Below are positions 9,193-17,760 of a DNA stretch of 64,000 bases, one piece after another. The notes under the pieces were generated by a model, which saw nothing but the letters and a program-made list of their open reading frames with translations, was not told where the DNA came from and made no database searches. Source of the DNA: Bacillus sp. HMF5848 (GTDB taxonomy: Bacteria > Bacillota > Bacilli > Bacillales > HMF5848); the NCBI RefSeq assembly GCF_003944835.1, contig NZ_RWIV01000001.1:2736530-2800529 (forward strand), given 5' to 3'. A program made the position numbers and the translations under genes. Each line of letters starts with the position of its first letter. The first letter of the stretch is position 1.

Positions 9193-12100
9193 ATGAATGT
9201 ACTATCGAGGTTATTTAATTTACATACTATTCGTCGTCAATTACGTTTTTGGATGACTTTTTCTATATTATGTATTTGGGTTGCATGCGCCTCCTCTTAC
9301 TATTGGATAGAAGTAAAAGAAGGTACAAGTAATTTTCTAGACTATTTAGATCATACTACTAAATTACAGCATATGTATATTGAAAGGTGGATGAATAGTC
9401 GTAGTGCTGATATACAAACACTAGCAAGCAATCCTTCTATACGTAAAATGGATGAAATTACTATACAAGAGTTTTTAAATAATACTTTAGAAAATCAAAG
9501 CGATTTTAATGCCCTTCATTTTATTAATACGAAGGGGGAAATCTTGTATACCACTGATGATATGAATAAAACGAACAATATAACTGTAGAAGACCGAGAG
9601 TATTTTAAAGAATCCATGAGAGGAAACACATATAGCTCTGATGTACTAAAAAGTAAGATAAATGGAGACTATTATTTGTTCTTCTCCTCCCCTGTACGCA
9701 ACTATTCTAAAGACATTATTGGGCTAGTTTTAGGTGCTGTTAAGATAGATGCTATTAATAAGGTTCTTAATGAAAGTAATTTTGGAAACACAACAGAGAC
9801 ATACTTAGTAAATCTTGATGGTTATCTTCTTACAGAATCAAAATATATTAATGATTTGATAAAAAACGGAGTCGTTGAAGAAACAGCAAGACTAAATATA
9901 CAAGTTGAATCCGATATTTTTAAAGCAGCATTAAATAAAGAAGATGTTACATACGCGTATAAAGATTATCGAGGAACAAAAGTATTCGGTTCATACCACT
10001 TTACGAATCATGGCAAATGGATTGTTATTGGAGAAGTTGACAAAAATGAAGTGTTAGAGAAAATTAAACGTGACGTATTACTAATCAGCCTTTCATTCTT
10101 ATTAATCATGCTATTTATTCTTCTACTCATATTAAGATTATCAACTAACCTTGAAAGACCGATACATGAATTGTTAAAAGGAGCAAAAGTCATTCAAAAT
10201 GGAGTATATACACATAAAATTAACTTAAAGCAGTATACGAATACTCCTAAGGAATTAGCAGAGCTTTGTGAAGCATTTAATCAAGTAACTACGACAATTG
10301 AGGAGAATTTCTCTCAAATCGAGACAAACGAACAGCGTTACAAGGCACTCTTTGATAACAATCTTGATGCTGTTTTCTCGTTAAATGAAAGTGGCTGTTT
10401 TACATCTGTTAACCCAGCATGTGAGCTTATGAGCGGATTTAGCAAAAATGAGCTTCTTCATATTCCTTATAGTAAACTTATTGCCCCAGAACACTTATCG
10501 TTAGCTAACTCAATCTTTTCGTCAAGTATGAGTGGTCAACCAGAATACGGACATGTTACATTAATCCATAAAAACGGAGATCAAGTCTATTTATCAGTTT
10601 CTACTATACCTATTATTATAGATAATAAAATTATAGGCATACATTGCATTGCAAAGGATATAACAGAGCAGAAGTTAGCTGAAGAAGCACTCACAAGAGC
10701 ATATAATCAGCAGCATGCTATTTTGGATAGCATTACAGATGCTTTTATTGCTCTCGATCATGATTGGCGTATTATTTTTATGAATCAAGAAGCAGAGCGA
10801 TATACAGGTAAAGATGCTAGTAAACTATTAGGTAAAAATTTTTGGGATGAATTCCCTGCTCTCATCGGAACAAAGTTCGAAGAGGAATATCGTAAAGCTT
10901 ATAACGAAAATGTCTACACTAGATTTCAAGAGTATTTTCCAAAGTCTAATGCTTGGTTTGATGTAAGAGTGTATCCTTCCAGCGAAGGATTATCAATCTA
11001 TATTTTAAATATTACTGAACAAAAACAAGCTGAAGAAGCTCTAAAGGATAGCGAAGAAAGATTCCGACTCCTAACAGAAAACTTGACAGACATTATTAGT
11101 AAGCATCACATCGATGGTACATTCACCTTTGTTTCAAAAGCAGTTAAACATGTGTTAGGGTACCGACCAGAAATGTTAATGGGAACTCAATCGTATGAAT
11201 TAATTCATCCTGATGATAAACATAAGATTCAGACGTCACATAAAAAAATACTAGTAACAGATGACGTCAGTACACCAACATACAGAATGAAGCATGCTAA
11301 TGGGCACTACATTTGGGTTGAAACTACAACAAAGAGTTTGTTTCACCCTTTAACGGGTCAGCCTGAAGAGATTATTTCGGTTACACGTGATGTCACACAG
11401 CGCAAAGAATATGAGCAAGCTATTAAAGAAAATGAAAAACGCTTTAGAGCTATCTTTGACCATGCCGGTATCGGGATTGCACTTGTAAGTATGGACGGTT
11501 TTGTTATTAACAGTAACCGTGCACTAGTTCAATTGTTAGGCTACGAAAAAAAGGAGTTAGAGTATTTATCCTTTAGAGATGTCACACACCCTGATGACTG
11601 CGAAACAGACTTAAGCCTATTTCGCAAGTTAGCACTTCAGGAAATCGAGTCTTATCAAATTGAGAAACGATATATCCGTAAAGATGGTGCAATTATATGG
11701 GCACGCCTAACAGTCTCGATTGTGCACGATGAAAATAACCAGCCTGAATATGCGATTGGAATGATCGAGGATATTAGTACGCAAAAAAGAATAAAAGAAG
11801 AGTTAGAGATTAGTAAAGAACGCTATAAATCGTTGTTCTCAAATAACAGTGATGCTGTTTTTTCTATCAATATGGATGGTTACTTAACTCAAGTAAATCC
11901 AAAGACGTCAGAGCTAACAGGTTATTCAAAAGAAGAGTTAAAAAAGATGAAACTCTCTTCACTTCTTCAATCAGAAGATGATAAACGAAATGCCCTAATG
12001 GGATTGAGAAAAATAAAGGAAGGTATCTCAAGCACTTTAGAAGTCGCCATTACACACAAGGAAGAGTATCCTGTGCATGTGACAGTTACTATTATCCCTA

Positions 12101-13470
12101 TTATTCTTAACGAAGTAGTAATCGGCTTATATGGTATTGCTAAAGATATTACTCTTCAAAAGTTTGCGGAGAAATCTATTTCTGATGCTAAAAAGCGCGT
12201 AGAAAATATATTAGAAAGTATTAATGATGCGTTCTTTACAGTCGATCATAGCTGGAATTTTACGTACTGCAATCATACAGCTGAACAACTCTTAGAGCGG
12301 TCCGCTACAACTCTTATAGGTAAAAATATATGGGAACAGTTTCCAGATGCGATTGGTTCAACATTTGAATATAAATACAAAAAGGCGATGACTGAGAAAA
12401 AACAAGTTGAATTTGAGGAATACTTTATCCCTCTTAATAAATGGTTTAGTGTAAGAGCCTATCCTTCAACGGAAGGATTGTCGGTTTATTTTATTGATAT
12501 AACTTCTCGTAAATTTATGGAGGATGAGTTACGCGAGAATACCGAACAACTTGACTCAATCATAAAAACATTACCGAATGGTGTTGTTATCACCGACACA
12601 CTAGGACAGATAACATTTGTAAATGATGCTGCTTGTCGTATCCTCCATTTAACTAGGAAGGATCTGATACATAAACAATTCCATGGGCCTACACTCGGTT
12701 GTAAATCATTAGATGGACGACTCTTTGATATGGAAGACCATGTACATTCAAAAGTAATGAAAACTAATAGTGCGATTGTAAATCAAGAAATGATATTTAC
12801 AACTGATAGGAATGACGAAGTTATTCTTTCGCTTAGTGGTGCACCCCTTCACGATACGGAAGGAAACATAAAATCAGTTTTAATAACTATTACAGATATA
12901 ACAAACCAGAAAGTTGCCGAGAAAAAACTTATTGAGCTTAATAAAAAGCTAACAACGTTGTCTATGATTGATGGCTTGACAGGTGTATACAATAGAAGAA
13001 CATTTGATGAGCTCTATAGTGATGAATGGAAAAAAGCAAAACTAACATCAAAGCCTCTTTGTTCAATTATGATAGATATTGATCACTTTAAAAATTATAA
13101 TGACACATACGGTCACCAGGGTGGCGATGATTGTTTAAAGCGAATCGCCAACATTCTTAACACACACACTAACAAGCCTGGGAATTTTGTGGCACGTTAT
13201 GGAGGAGAAGAATTTATAATCATTTTAGCAAACACAACAGCGGATGAGGGGCGAGATGTAGCAGAACGTATTCGAAAAGATGTAAAGAAACTACAAATAC
13301 CGCATAGGACATCAACAGTGAGTGATGTTGTTACGGTTTCTATCGGTGTCGCCTCTCACACCCCACACTATTTTGAAGAAGCAAAAAAATTAATTGAGCA
13401 TGCAGACCGGACATTATATTTAGCAAAGCAAACACGAGACAAAGTATCTGTGTATAAAAATAGAATATAG
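9193..13470 (+). CDS. membrane diguanylate cyclase with extracellular Cache, HAMP, seven PAS and GGDEF domains
   Basis: Predicted to make cyclic di-GMP in response to an external ligand and to signals sensed by its PAS modules. Reading from the ATG at 9193 (after GAGGTG): TM1 at about 17-40, an extracellular double-Cache-like domain to about 290, TM2 at about 293-316, then HAMP. Seven PAS domains follow, at roughly 380-495, 500-615, 617-740, 745-865, 870-990, 993-1110 and 1116-1240. The C-terminal GGDEF domain has MIDGLTGVYNRR and an active GGEEF near 1336. No RxxD inhibitory site precedes GGEEF, and there is no EAL domain. PAS1/PAS2 and PAS5/PAS6 look like a duplicated pair. At 1425 residues it is exceptionally long. 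Monocistronic, with a terminator at 13481. Confidence 0.93.
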   Translation: MNVLSRLFNLHTIRRQLRFWMTFSILCIWVACASSYYWIEVKEGTSNFLDYLDHTTKLQHMYIERWMNSRSADIQTLASNPSIRKMDEITIQEFLNNTLENQSDFNALHFINTKGEILYTTDDMNKTNNITVEDREYFKESMRGNTYSSDVLKSKINGDYYLFFSSPVRNYSKDIIGLVLGAVKIDAINKVLNESNFGNTTETYLVNLDGYLLTESKYINDLIKNGVVEETARLNIQVESDIFKAALNKEDVTYAYKDYRGTKVFGSYHFTNHGKWIVIGEVDKNEVLEKIKRDVLLISLSFLLIMLFILLLILRLSTNLERPIHELLKGAKVIQNGVYTHKINLKQYTNTPKELAELCEAFNQVTTTIEENFSQIETNEQRYKALFDNNLDAVFSLNESGCFTSVNPACELMSGFSKNELLHIPYSKLIAPEHLSLANSIFSSSMSGQPEYGHVTLIHKNGDQVYLSVSTIPIIIDNKIIGIHCIAKDITEQKLAEEALTRAYNQQHAILDSITDAFIALDHDWRIIFMNQEAERYTGKDASKLLGKNFWDEFPALIGTKFEEEYRKAYNENVYTRFQEYFPKSNAWFDVRVYPSSEGLSIYILNITEQKQAEEALKDSEERFRLLTENLTDIISKHHIDGTFTFVSKAVKHVLGYRPEMLMGTQSYELIHPDDKHKIQTSHKKILVTDDVSTPTYRMKHANGHYIWVETTTKSLFHPLTGQPEEIISVTRDVTQRKEYEQAIKENEKRFRAIFDHAGIGIALVSMDGFVINSNRALVQLLGYEKKELEYLSFRDVTHPDDCETDLSLFRKLALQEIESYQIEKRYIRKDGAIIWARLTVSIVHDENNQPEYAIGMIEDISTQKRIKEELEISKERYKSLFSNNSDAVFSINMDGYLTQVNPKTSELTGYSKEELKKMKLSSLLQSEDDKRNALMGLRKIKEGISSTLEVAITHKEEYPVHVTVTIIPIILNEVVIGLYGIAKDITLQKFAEKSISDAKKRVENILESINDAFFTVDHSWNFTYCNHTAEQLLERSATTLIGKNIWEQFPDAIGSTFEYKYKKAMTEKKQVEFEEYFIPLNKWFSVRAYPSTEGLSVYFIDITSRKFMEDELRENTEQLDSIIKTLPNGVVITDTLGQITFVNDAACRILHLTRKDLIHKQFHGPTLGCKSLDGRLFDMEDHVHSKVMKTNSAIVNQEMIFTTDRNDEVILSLSGAPLHDTEGNIKSVLITITDITNQKVAEKKLIELNKKLTTLSMIDGLTGVYNRRTFDELYSDEWKKAKLTSKPLCSIMIDIDHFKNYNDTYGHQGGDDCLKRIANILNTHTNKPGNFVARYGGEEFIIILANTTADEGRDVAERIRKDVKKLQIPHRTSTVSDVVTVSIGVASHTPHYFEEAKKLIEHADRTLYLAKQTRDKVSVYKNRI

Positions 13471-13480
13471 ATTACAAGTG

Positions 13481-13512
13481 GAAGTGCAAAGGTTAATCTT
13501 TGCACTTTCTTT
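13481..13512 (+). terminator. terminator after the PAS-GGDEF gene
   Basis: GAAGTGCAAAG (13481-13491) pairs with CTTTGCACTTT (13498-13509) and is followed by CTTTT. Confidence 0.85.
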
Positions 13513-13695
13513 TATTTACATAGTAATGGTGCTTATTCTCATTAAATCGTAAAGGCAGGTTCAAATACTTCAGCTAATCTCAGGCAATCTTCTATACTAT
13601 TACCTAGTGACTAGTGTACATTTCATCTCTTCATCCGCAAATGAACAAGCCATAATACTGCTATGTTAATAGTATGTAAAAAAGGAGGTGTATAT

Positions 13696-13968
13696 ATGTA
13701 TCACGACTCTCATCATACACACCATGATTGTGATTGTATGAAGCCATTTGATCATAAGGATAAGGCAGGTTGCTGTTGTATTGTTATCTGCTTTGATTGT
13801 GATTGTAAGCCTAAACACCATCGTCCTTGTAAAAAGAAGCATTATAAGAAGCATGACTCATATTACTATGATTATGACTATGAAGAATCTTATAAAGAAA
13901 AATACGAATACTGCGCTTGTGTCTCTTGTAAGAAAAAGCGTCATCGTAAATATAGTTTCAAATATTAA
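13696..13968 (+). CDS. small Cys/His/Tyr/Lys-rich protein, probable spore coat or exosporium component
   Basis: Not recognised as a named family. The 90 residues are extremely biased: an N-terminal HHTHHDCDCM cluster, then CCCIVICFDCDC, KPKHHRPCKKKHYKKH, a YYYDYDYEESYKEKYEY tract and a basic CVSCKKKRHRK end. Such Cys, His and Tyr clusters are typical of cross-linked or metal-binding spore-coat proteins (CotC/CotU-like composition), and the adjacent genes are spore-surface candidates. The ATG at 13696 follows AAAGGAGGTGTATAT; the longer frame from 13663 is not needed. Function is inferred from composition and context only. Confidence 0.75.
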   Translation: MYHDSHHTHHDCDCMKPFDHKDKAGCCCIVICFDCDCKPKHHRPCKKKHYKKHDSYYYDYDYEESYKEKYEYCACVSCKKKRHRKYSFKY

Positions 13969-13984
13969 ATTTAATATTTTTAAA

Positions 13985-14108
13985 AAAGAAAGGCTGGGAC
14001 ATAAGTGCTGGCACCTCACTGAACACACATATGCACGCGCTTATTTATATGGCGCGCACAATATATGTCGTTGGGTGCCTGGCTCTTTGCTTTGTCCCAG
14101 CCATATTT
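13985..14108. repeat. large inverted-repeat element, probably a bidirectional terminator
   Basis: GGCTGGGACATAA near 13991 and TTTGTCCCAGCC near 14092 form the outer arms. Inner arms GGCACC near 14009 and GGTGCC near 14074 nest inside, with CGCGC words in the centre. It separates the convergent coat-like gene and the ParR-like gene. Elements starting GGCTGGGACATAA are common in Firmicutes intergenic regions. Confidence 0.65.
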
Positions 14109-14111
14109 TTT

Positions 14112-14492
14112 CTATCCACTAAAAGCCTCAAGAATCTCACATACATCATCCAAGTTAAGATCCTTATCTTTCGGTGTATCATCCTTTATATGCGAATATG
14201 CTTCTGATTGATTTTGCACATATCCTGGTTGTTGAATTAATTTCTTCAAATCATATATTTCTTGAAGAATCGTTTGGGAATCGATATTCGTTTTTCTTGG
14301 TTTAAAATATTGGTTTAAAGATGAATATATTAGATGCATTAAAGTCTGATTAGTTGTATGATACTCTATTTGTTGCTTAATTTTAGGTGAAATCTTTACT
14401 GTTTCTCCTGTTTTCACATCAATAAAACTATCCGGTATTGATAACACCACTTTATTTATATAATCGGTATACAAATCTTTAGCCATTTTCAT
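14112..14492 (-). CDS. small partner of the ParM-like actin (candidate ParR-like adaptor)
   Basis: No family is recognised from sequence. The 126 residues start at an ATG sharing one base with the stop of the upstream parM-like gene, so the two are translationally coupled. The N-terminal part (KVVLSIPDSFIDVKTGETVKISPK) could be a beta-start DNA-binding segment. The rest is predicted helical with an acidic tail ending LDDVCEILEAFSG. In plasmid type II partition systems the gene directly after parM encodes the centromere-binding ParR, and size and position fit that role. The assignment is by context, not by homology. Confidence 0.6.
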   Translation of the reverse strand: MKMAKDLYTDYINKVVLSIPDSFIDVKTGETVKISPKIKQQIEYHTTNQTLMHLIYSSLNQYFKPRKTNIDSQTILQEIYDLKKLIQQPGYVQNQSEAYSHIKDDTPKDKDLNLDDVCEILEAFSG

Positions 14493-15688
14493 CAACCTTT
14501 TGATGTGGTTACATTTAATTTTTGCGTATGCTGTTGACGCAAGTAATTCATTTTCGCTAAAATTAATAACCCTATAACATTTAATTTCTCAAGGTTCTCA
14601 GGAAAAAACAATTCTATTGGACGACCCTTATCTGCCCAGGTAACAGCTGCCTCTTGTATTTGTTTTTGTGCTAGCTTCGCAGCCCCTCCAACAGCTATAT
14701 ATCTAACTGCCCCTTTCACTTCGTTTGAACTGCTCCTAATACGGTCAAAGTGCTCGAGATATTGAATTGCCATCGCCTTTAACTGCGGAGTTACATACTT
14801 ACTTATATCTTTACGAACACCTGCAAATGGTTCAACATACCACTCCGATTGCCCCGCACTAAGCTTTTCCTCTAGCTCTGCACGCGAATCAAATATATAC
14901 AGTTCATTTTTGCTGACTTTTCTAATAATGTTATCTAAAAACGTGTTAATACCAAATGGTTCTCCTTCAATAGATGCCACAGGTTTGTCATGTTTAATAC
15001 CGACAAAATCTACAGAATCACCACCTAAATCACCAATAATAATACCCTTACGTGAATCCTTCACTAATGAATCATCTTTAATATTAAGTGTTTGCAAATC
15101 ACGAGTTAATCCAATATAGGCACAAGCTCCTTCAGCACCCACAATTACATCACAAATTTGTAGTTTAACGACGACTTCTTTTGGTTCCGGAACCCCTGGC
15201 ACCTTATGAAGAATAATGGTATGAGTTCCTATTAGACGTTGTTTAAGTACAGCTTTTTTCTCCTTAAATTGTGTAGTTGGCAAAGAAATGGCTAACTGAT
15301 CAACCTTATAATGAATATCATTATTTATATCATTCGTAATTGCAGCATGATAGGCTGCAATGCTAAACAAAAGTGTATATGTGCGATCTTCATCTGCTTT
15401 TTGATTATTAAACGACGTCAAACTAACATTCTTCTGTCTTGTAGCAGATTTCCCAACATAAAACACTTCTCGTTTATCAATTATAGCTTGACTTTTTACT
15501 TCAACAATTAAATTTTCTTCAAGACTCATATCTTCTTCATCATATGGCTTCTCATAAAACTCATCATCGAACAGAGCCACTGCATTCGGCATCTGGTATT
15601 CGTGCAAAACTCCTTTATTAGACGCTAGTACCTTATACCAGCTGTTTCCTAAGTCAACAGCAAGGAAATTTTCTTTATTCATAGACAT
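14492..15688 (-). CDS. ParM/Alp-type actin-like ATPase
   Basis: An actin-fold filament-forming ATPase of the type that segregates low-copy plasmids. The fold motifs appear in order: phosphate-1 FLAVDLGNSWYKV (residues 8-20), phosphate-2 GIIIGDLGGDSVDF (215-228), adenosine motif YIAVGGAAKL (330-339) and connect-2 NVIGLLILAKM (370-380). The 398 residues fit ParM/Alp proteins. The RBS AGGAGGAGG lies 3 nt before ATG-1 and 9 nt before an in-frame ATG at 15682, so the true start may be the latter. Here it is chromosomal, next to spore-surface genes and with no replication gene in view, so it may be a captured partition module or an actin used in sporulation. Confidence 0.85.
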   Translation of the reverse strand: MSMNKENFLAVDLGNSWYKVLASNKGVLHEYQMPNAVALFDDEFYEKPYDEEDMSLEENLIVEVKSQAIIDKREVFYVGKSATRQKNVSLTSFNNQKADEDRTYTLLFSIAAYHAAITNDINNDIHYKVDQLAISLPTTQFKEKKAVLKQRLIGTHTIILHKVPGVPEPKEVVVKLQICDVIVGAEGACAYIGLTRDLQTLNIKDDSLVKDSRKGIIIGDLGGDSVDFVGIKHDKPVASIEGEPFGINTFLDNIIRKVSKNELYIFDSRAELEEKLSAGQSEWYVEPFAGVRKDISKYVTPQLKAMAIQYLEHFDRIRSSSNEVKGAVRYIAVGGAAKLAQKQIQEAAVTWADKGRPIELFFPENLEKLNVIGLLILAKMNYLRQQHTQKLNVTTSKG

Positions 15689-15704
15689 CTACCTCCTCCT
15701 GTTG

Positions 15705-15772
15705 AATGGTATGATAGTACACATTAAATGGTGCAAGTACCCAATTACCTTAATGATTCTATCAGCTATTAA
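15705..15772. repeat. short tandem repeats upstream of the parM-like gene (parC-like candidate)
   Basis: Two adjacent direct repeats begin at 15705 and 15727. Both start AATGGT, share AGTAC and end in ATTA (22 and 21 bp). A third, weaker copy starts AATGAT at 15753 and also ends ATTA. Iterated sites in a parM promoter are where ParR proteins bind. The similarity is modest. Confidence 0.35.
15709..15740 (-). promoter_or_regulatory. sigma-E/sigma-K-like promoter of the parM-like gene
   Basis: On the minus strand an AC is followed after 17 nt by CATACCAT, close to the mother-cell sigma-K pattern AC-N16/17-CATAnnnTA. It also resembles the sigma-E -10. It overlaps the tandem repeats. Confidence 0.3.
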
Positions 15773-15822
15773 TAAATCCACGTTTACCCTCAGTCATATA
15801 TCTAGTCTTACTATTAATCCTT

Positions 15823-15831
15823 GCATAAGAT
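15823..15831 (+). promoter_or_regulatory. sigma-K-like -10 of the first DUF3794 gene
   Basis: CATAAGATA matches CATAnnnTA exactly, about 38 nt before the start codon. No clear AC element is seen at -35. Confidence 0.35.
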
Positions 15832-15868
15832 ACAGTGTGTAATAAAAAATTTAAAAGGAGGATTTTAA

Positions 15869-16660
15869 ATGCATAAAAGAGACAACAATCATTGTATTGA
15901 TGTAAATGTATCAACATCTATTGAACAATGTGAAAATGACAATATCTTCCCTTTCCGTCGTTCATTTCCTAACTCAATTTTCACCACTGTTCCACTTACA
16001 GATTTAGAAGTAAATACAACTTTAGCGGCAGATATACACTTTCCTCATCCCGTATTAGAAATTAAGGACGTAAAAAAACGTATCAAAATTGTTCAATGTA
16101 AACTATTATTGCCATCTGAAAATTTCGACAATGGATTCGGGAATGATCAAGATTTTAGACTTGTGATTAAAGGCTTTGTTCGCAAAAACTTTCAATATGC
16201 CTCTCCAGAGCCATATTCTGAAGGAAACAAATGTGTATCATCAACAATGAAGTCATTTACAGTAGATATGCCATTCCAATGTGTAACAACTATTAATGAA
16301 TTCGCAAATCAACCACAACTACCTATAGCTAATAGTCGAAACGAGTTTGACTTCTTTAGAGCGCAAGATTTAGGTACTGGTCATCCTGAAAAAGACCAAT
16401 TTTTATCTAGTGACATTTCGCAGTTTCATCAAGATAGTACACAAGTCTACAATCCGTTCCCGTTTTGTGAGATTTTATTTAGTAGAATGACAGAATATGA
16501 TGAAGCAATTGATCGTATGCCGTTTAAAGGCAATGAACCATATGAAGAAGGATATTTCCACACTCTTTCTGAGAAAGTTTTCCTTAGATTTGGAATTAGA
16601 GTCCTACAAAAGCAATTAGTTTCCCTGAATGGTTTCCCCCCTAACGGCGACAATGCGTAA
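15869..16660 (+). CDS. DUF3794 (SPOCS-like) protein, probable spore coat component
   Basis: A 263-residue protein with one DUF3794-type core at roughly residues 45-140. It has the pattern VPLTDLEVNTTLAADIHFP, VLEIKDVKKRIKIVQCKLLL, LVIKGFVRKNFQYASP and FTVDMPFQC. The same core order recurs in the next three genes. DUF3794 is the SPOCS fold of SipL/SpoVID-type spore morphogenesis proteins, so a place in the spore envelope is likely. The C-terminal half shares FLSSDISQFHQ and YDEAIDRMP with the next gene, marking them as tandem paralogues. AAGGAGG precedes the ATG. Divergent from the parM-like gene. Confidence 0.75.
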   Translation: MHKRDNNHCIDVNVSTSIEQCENDNIFPFRRSFPNSIFTTVPLTDLEVNTTLAADIHFPHPVLEIKDVKKRIKIVQCKLLLPSENFDNGFGNDQDFRLVIKGFVRKNFQYASPEPYSEGNKCVSSTMKSFTVDMPFQCVTTINEFANQPQLPIANSRNEFDFFRAQDLGTGHPEKDQFLSSDISQFHQDSTQVYNPFPFCEILFSRMTEYDEAIDRMPFKGNEPYEEGYFHTLSEKVFLRFGIRVLQKQLVSLNGFPPNGDNA

Positions 16661-16678
16661 TATTCAACAGAACTTAAC

Positions 16679-16709
16679 AAGTGGCTATCCATAGGATAGC
16701 CACTTTTTT
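16679..16709 (+). terminator. terminator after the first DUF3794 gene
   Basis: AAGTGGCTATCC pairs with GGATAGCCACTT across ATA, then a T run. Confidence 0.9.
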
Positions 16710-16766
16710 CTACATTTGTACTAGTTACCTAAAGTAATTCCGCAAACACCCATAGGCTGATACCTA

Positions 16767-16793
16767 TACATAGTCATTTATCATGCATACGAT
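16767..16793 (+). promoter_or_regulatory. sigma-K-like promoter of the second DUF3794 gene
   Basis: AC, 16 nt, then CATACGAT lie about 35 nt before the start. This fits AC-N16-CATAnnnT. Confidence 0.4.
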
Positions 16794-16827
16794 GCACTAT
16801 ATTTTGTATTAAGGAGGACCATAACAA

Positions 16828-17628
16828 ATGTCAAAAAAACACAATGAACCAATAGATCATTCATTTGTGCCCGAAGGAAAAGCAGAATTACACCATTTAG
16901 AGAGTCATTCTCACAAGCATCATCCTCGTGTTTGCTTAGGCAAAGTAATTACAAAGGTTCCTGTTATACTAGCTGAACTTGATTTACAGATTAATATGGA
17001 TGCCACCATTACATTTCCGGAGCCGGTATTAGAAATAAAAGACATAAAAAAACGAGTAAAACTCACACAATGTCGTCTACTACTACCAACTAATAAACTA
17101 TTTATTAAAGGCTTTGTTCGAAAAAATATTCAGTATGCGAGCCCATGCCATGACATACAGCCATCAGACTCAACTTCTATCGCATCTGACTTACATTCTT
17201 ATACTGTTGACATACCGTTCCAATTAATTACTGAGATCAAAGATTATATTACTCATCCCGTTATGCCAATTATTAACGAACGTGAGGAGTTTGATTTTTT
17301 CATATCTAAAAAGCTGCCAACAGGTTTTCCTGAAAAAGATGAATTGTTGACAAGCGACTTGTCTCAATTCCATCAACAAAGTAAACAATTTTACAATGAA
17401 CTACCATTCTGTGAAATGATTAGTAGTAACATTATCGAATGGGACGAAGCAATTGATAGAATGCCATTACCTAATCACTCTCCCATTCATGAGGGATATT
17501 TTACAAAGATAGAAGAAAAGATGGTACTCGATATTACTGTTCGTATACTACAAAATCAGCAAATCAGAGTTACTTCAATTACAAATGATGACAATGATGA
17601 TTGCTGCTATGACAACGACTTAATATAG
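16828..17628 (+). CDS. DUF3794 (SPOCS-like) protein, paralogue of the preceding gene
   Basis: A 266-residue tandem paralogue. The DUF3794 core reads VPVILAELDLQINMDATITFP, VLEIKDIKKRVKLTQCRLLL, LFIKGFVRKNIQYASP and YTVDIPFQL. The C-terminal DLSQFHQQSKQFYNELPFCE and WDEAIDRMPL segments repeat those of its neighbour. The N-terminus has a His-rich stretch (HHLESHSHKHHPR) that could bind metal. AAGGAGG precedes the ATG. A spore-envelope role is inferred from the fold family, the tandem array and the promoter type; it is not shown directly. Confidence 0.75.
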   Translation: MSKKHNEPIDHSFVPEGKAELHHLESHSHKHHPRVCLGKVITKVPVILAELDLQINMDATITFPEPVLEIKDIKKRVKLTQCRLLLPTNKLFIKGFVRKNIQYASPCHDIQPSDSTSIASDLHSYTVDIPFQLITEIKDYITHPVMPIINEREEFDFFISKKLPTGFPEKDELLTSDLSQFHQQSKQFYNELPFCEMISSNIIEWDEAIDRMPLPNHSPIHEGYFTKIEEKMVLDITVRILQNQQIRVTSITNDDNDDCCYDNDLI

Positions 17629-17691
17629 TCAGGGCTATTTCAACAGAGGGTTTAATGTGAAAATCGATTCAAAATGTTGCACAACTTTATA

Positions 17692-17709
17692 GGCAATGCA
17701 TAGTATATG
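17692..17709 (+). promoter_or_regulatory. sigma-K-like promoter of the third DUF3794 gene (-10 region)
   Basis: CATAGTATA is an exact CATAnnnTA, and an AC lies 16 nt upstream. This is the best sigma-K match in the island. Confidence 0.45.
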
Positions 17710-17760
17710 TTGCACTCGAATAGAAAGGAGGAGAACTAGAGGTTATCCCTCACTGAGCAT

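Noticed and set aside
13666..14122. Alternative frames overlapping the Cys-rich gene (62 and 124 codons)
   Set aside because: They have no ribosome binding site and arise from the biased codon composition of the real gene.
14112..15688. Integrated plasmid or prophage as the source of the parM-like genes
   Set aside because: No replication, integrase, relaxase or phage structural gene and no attachment-site duplication is visible nearby.
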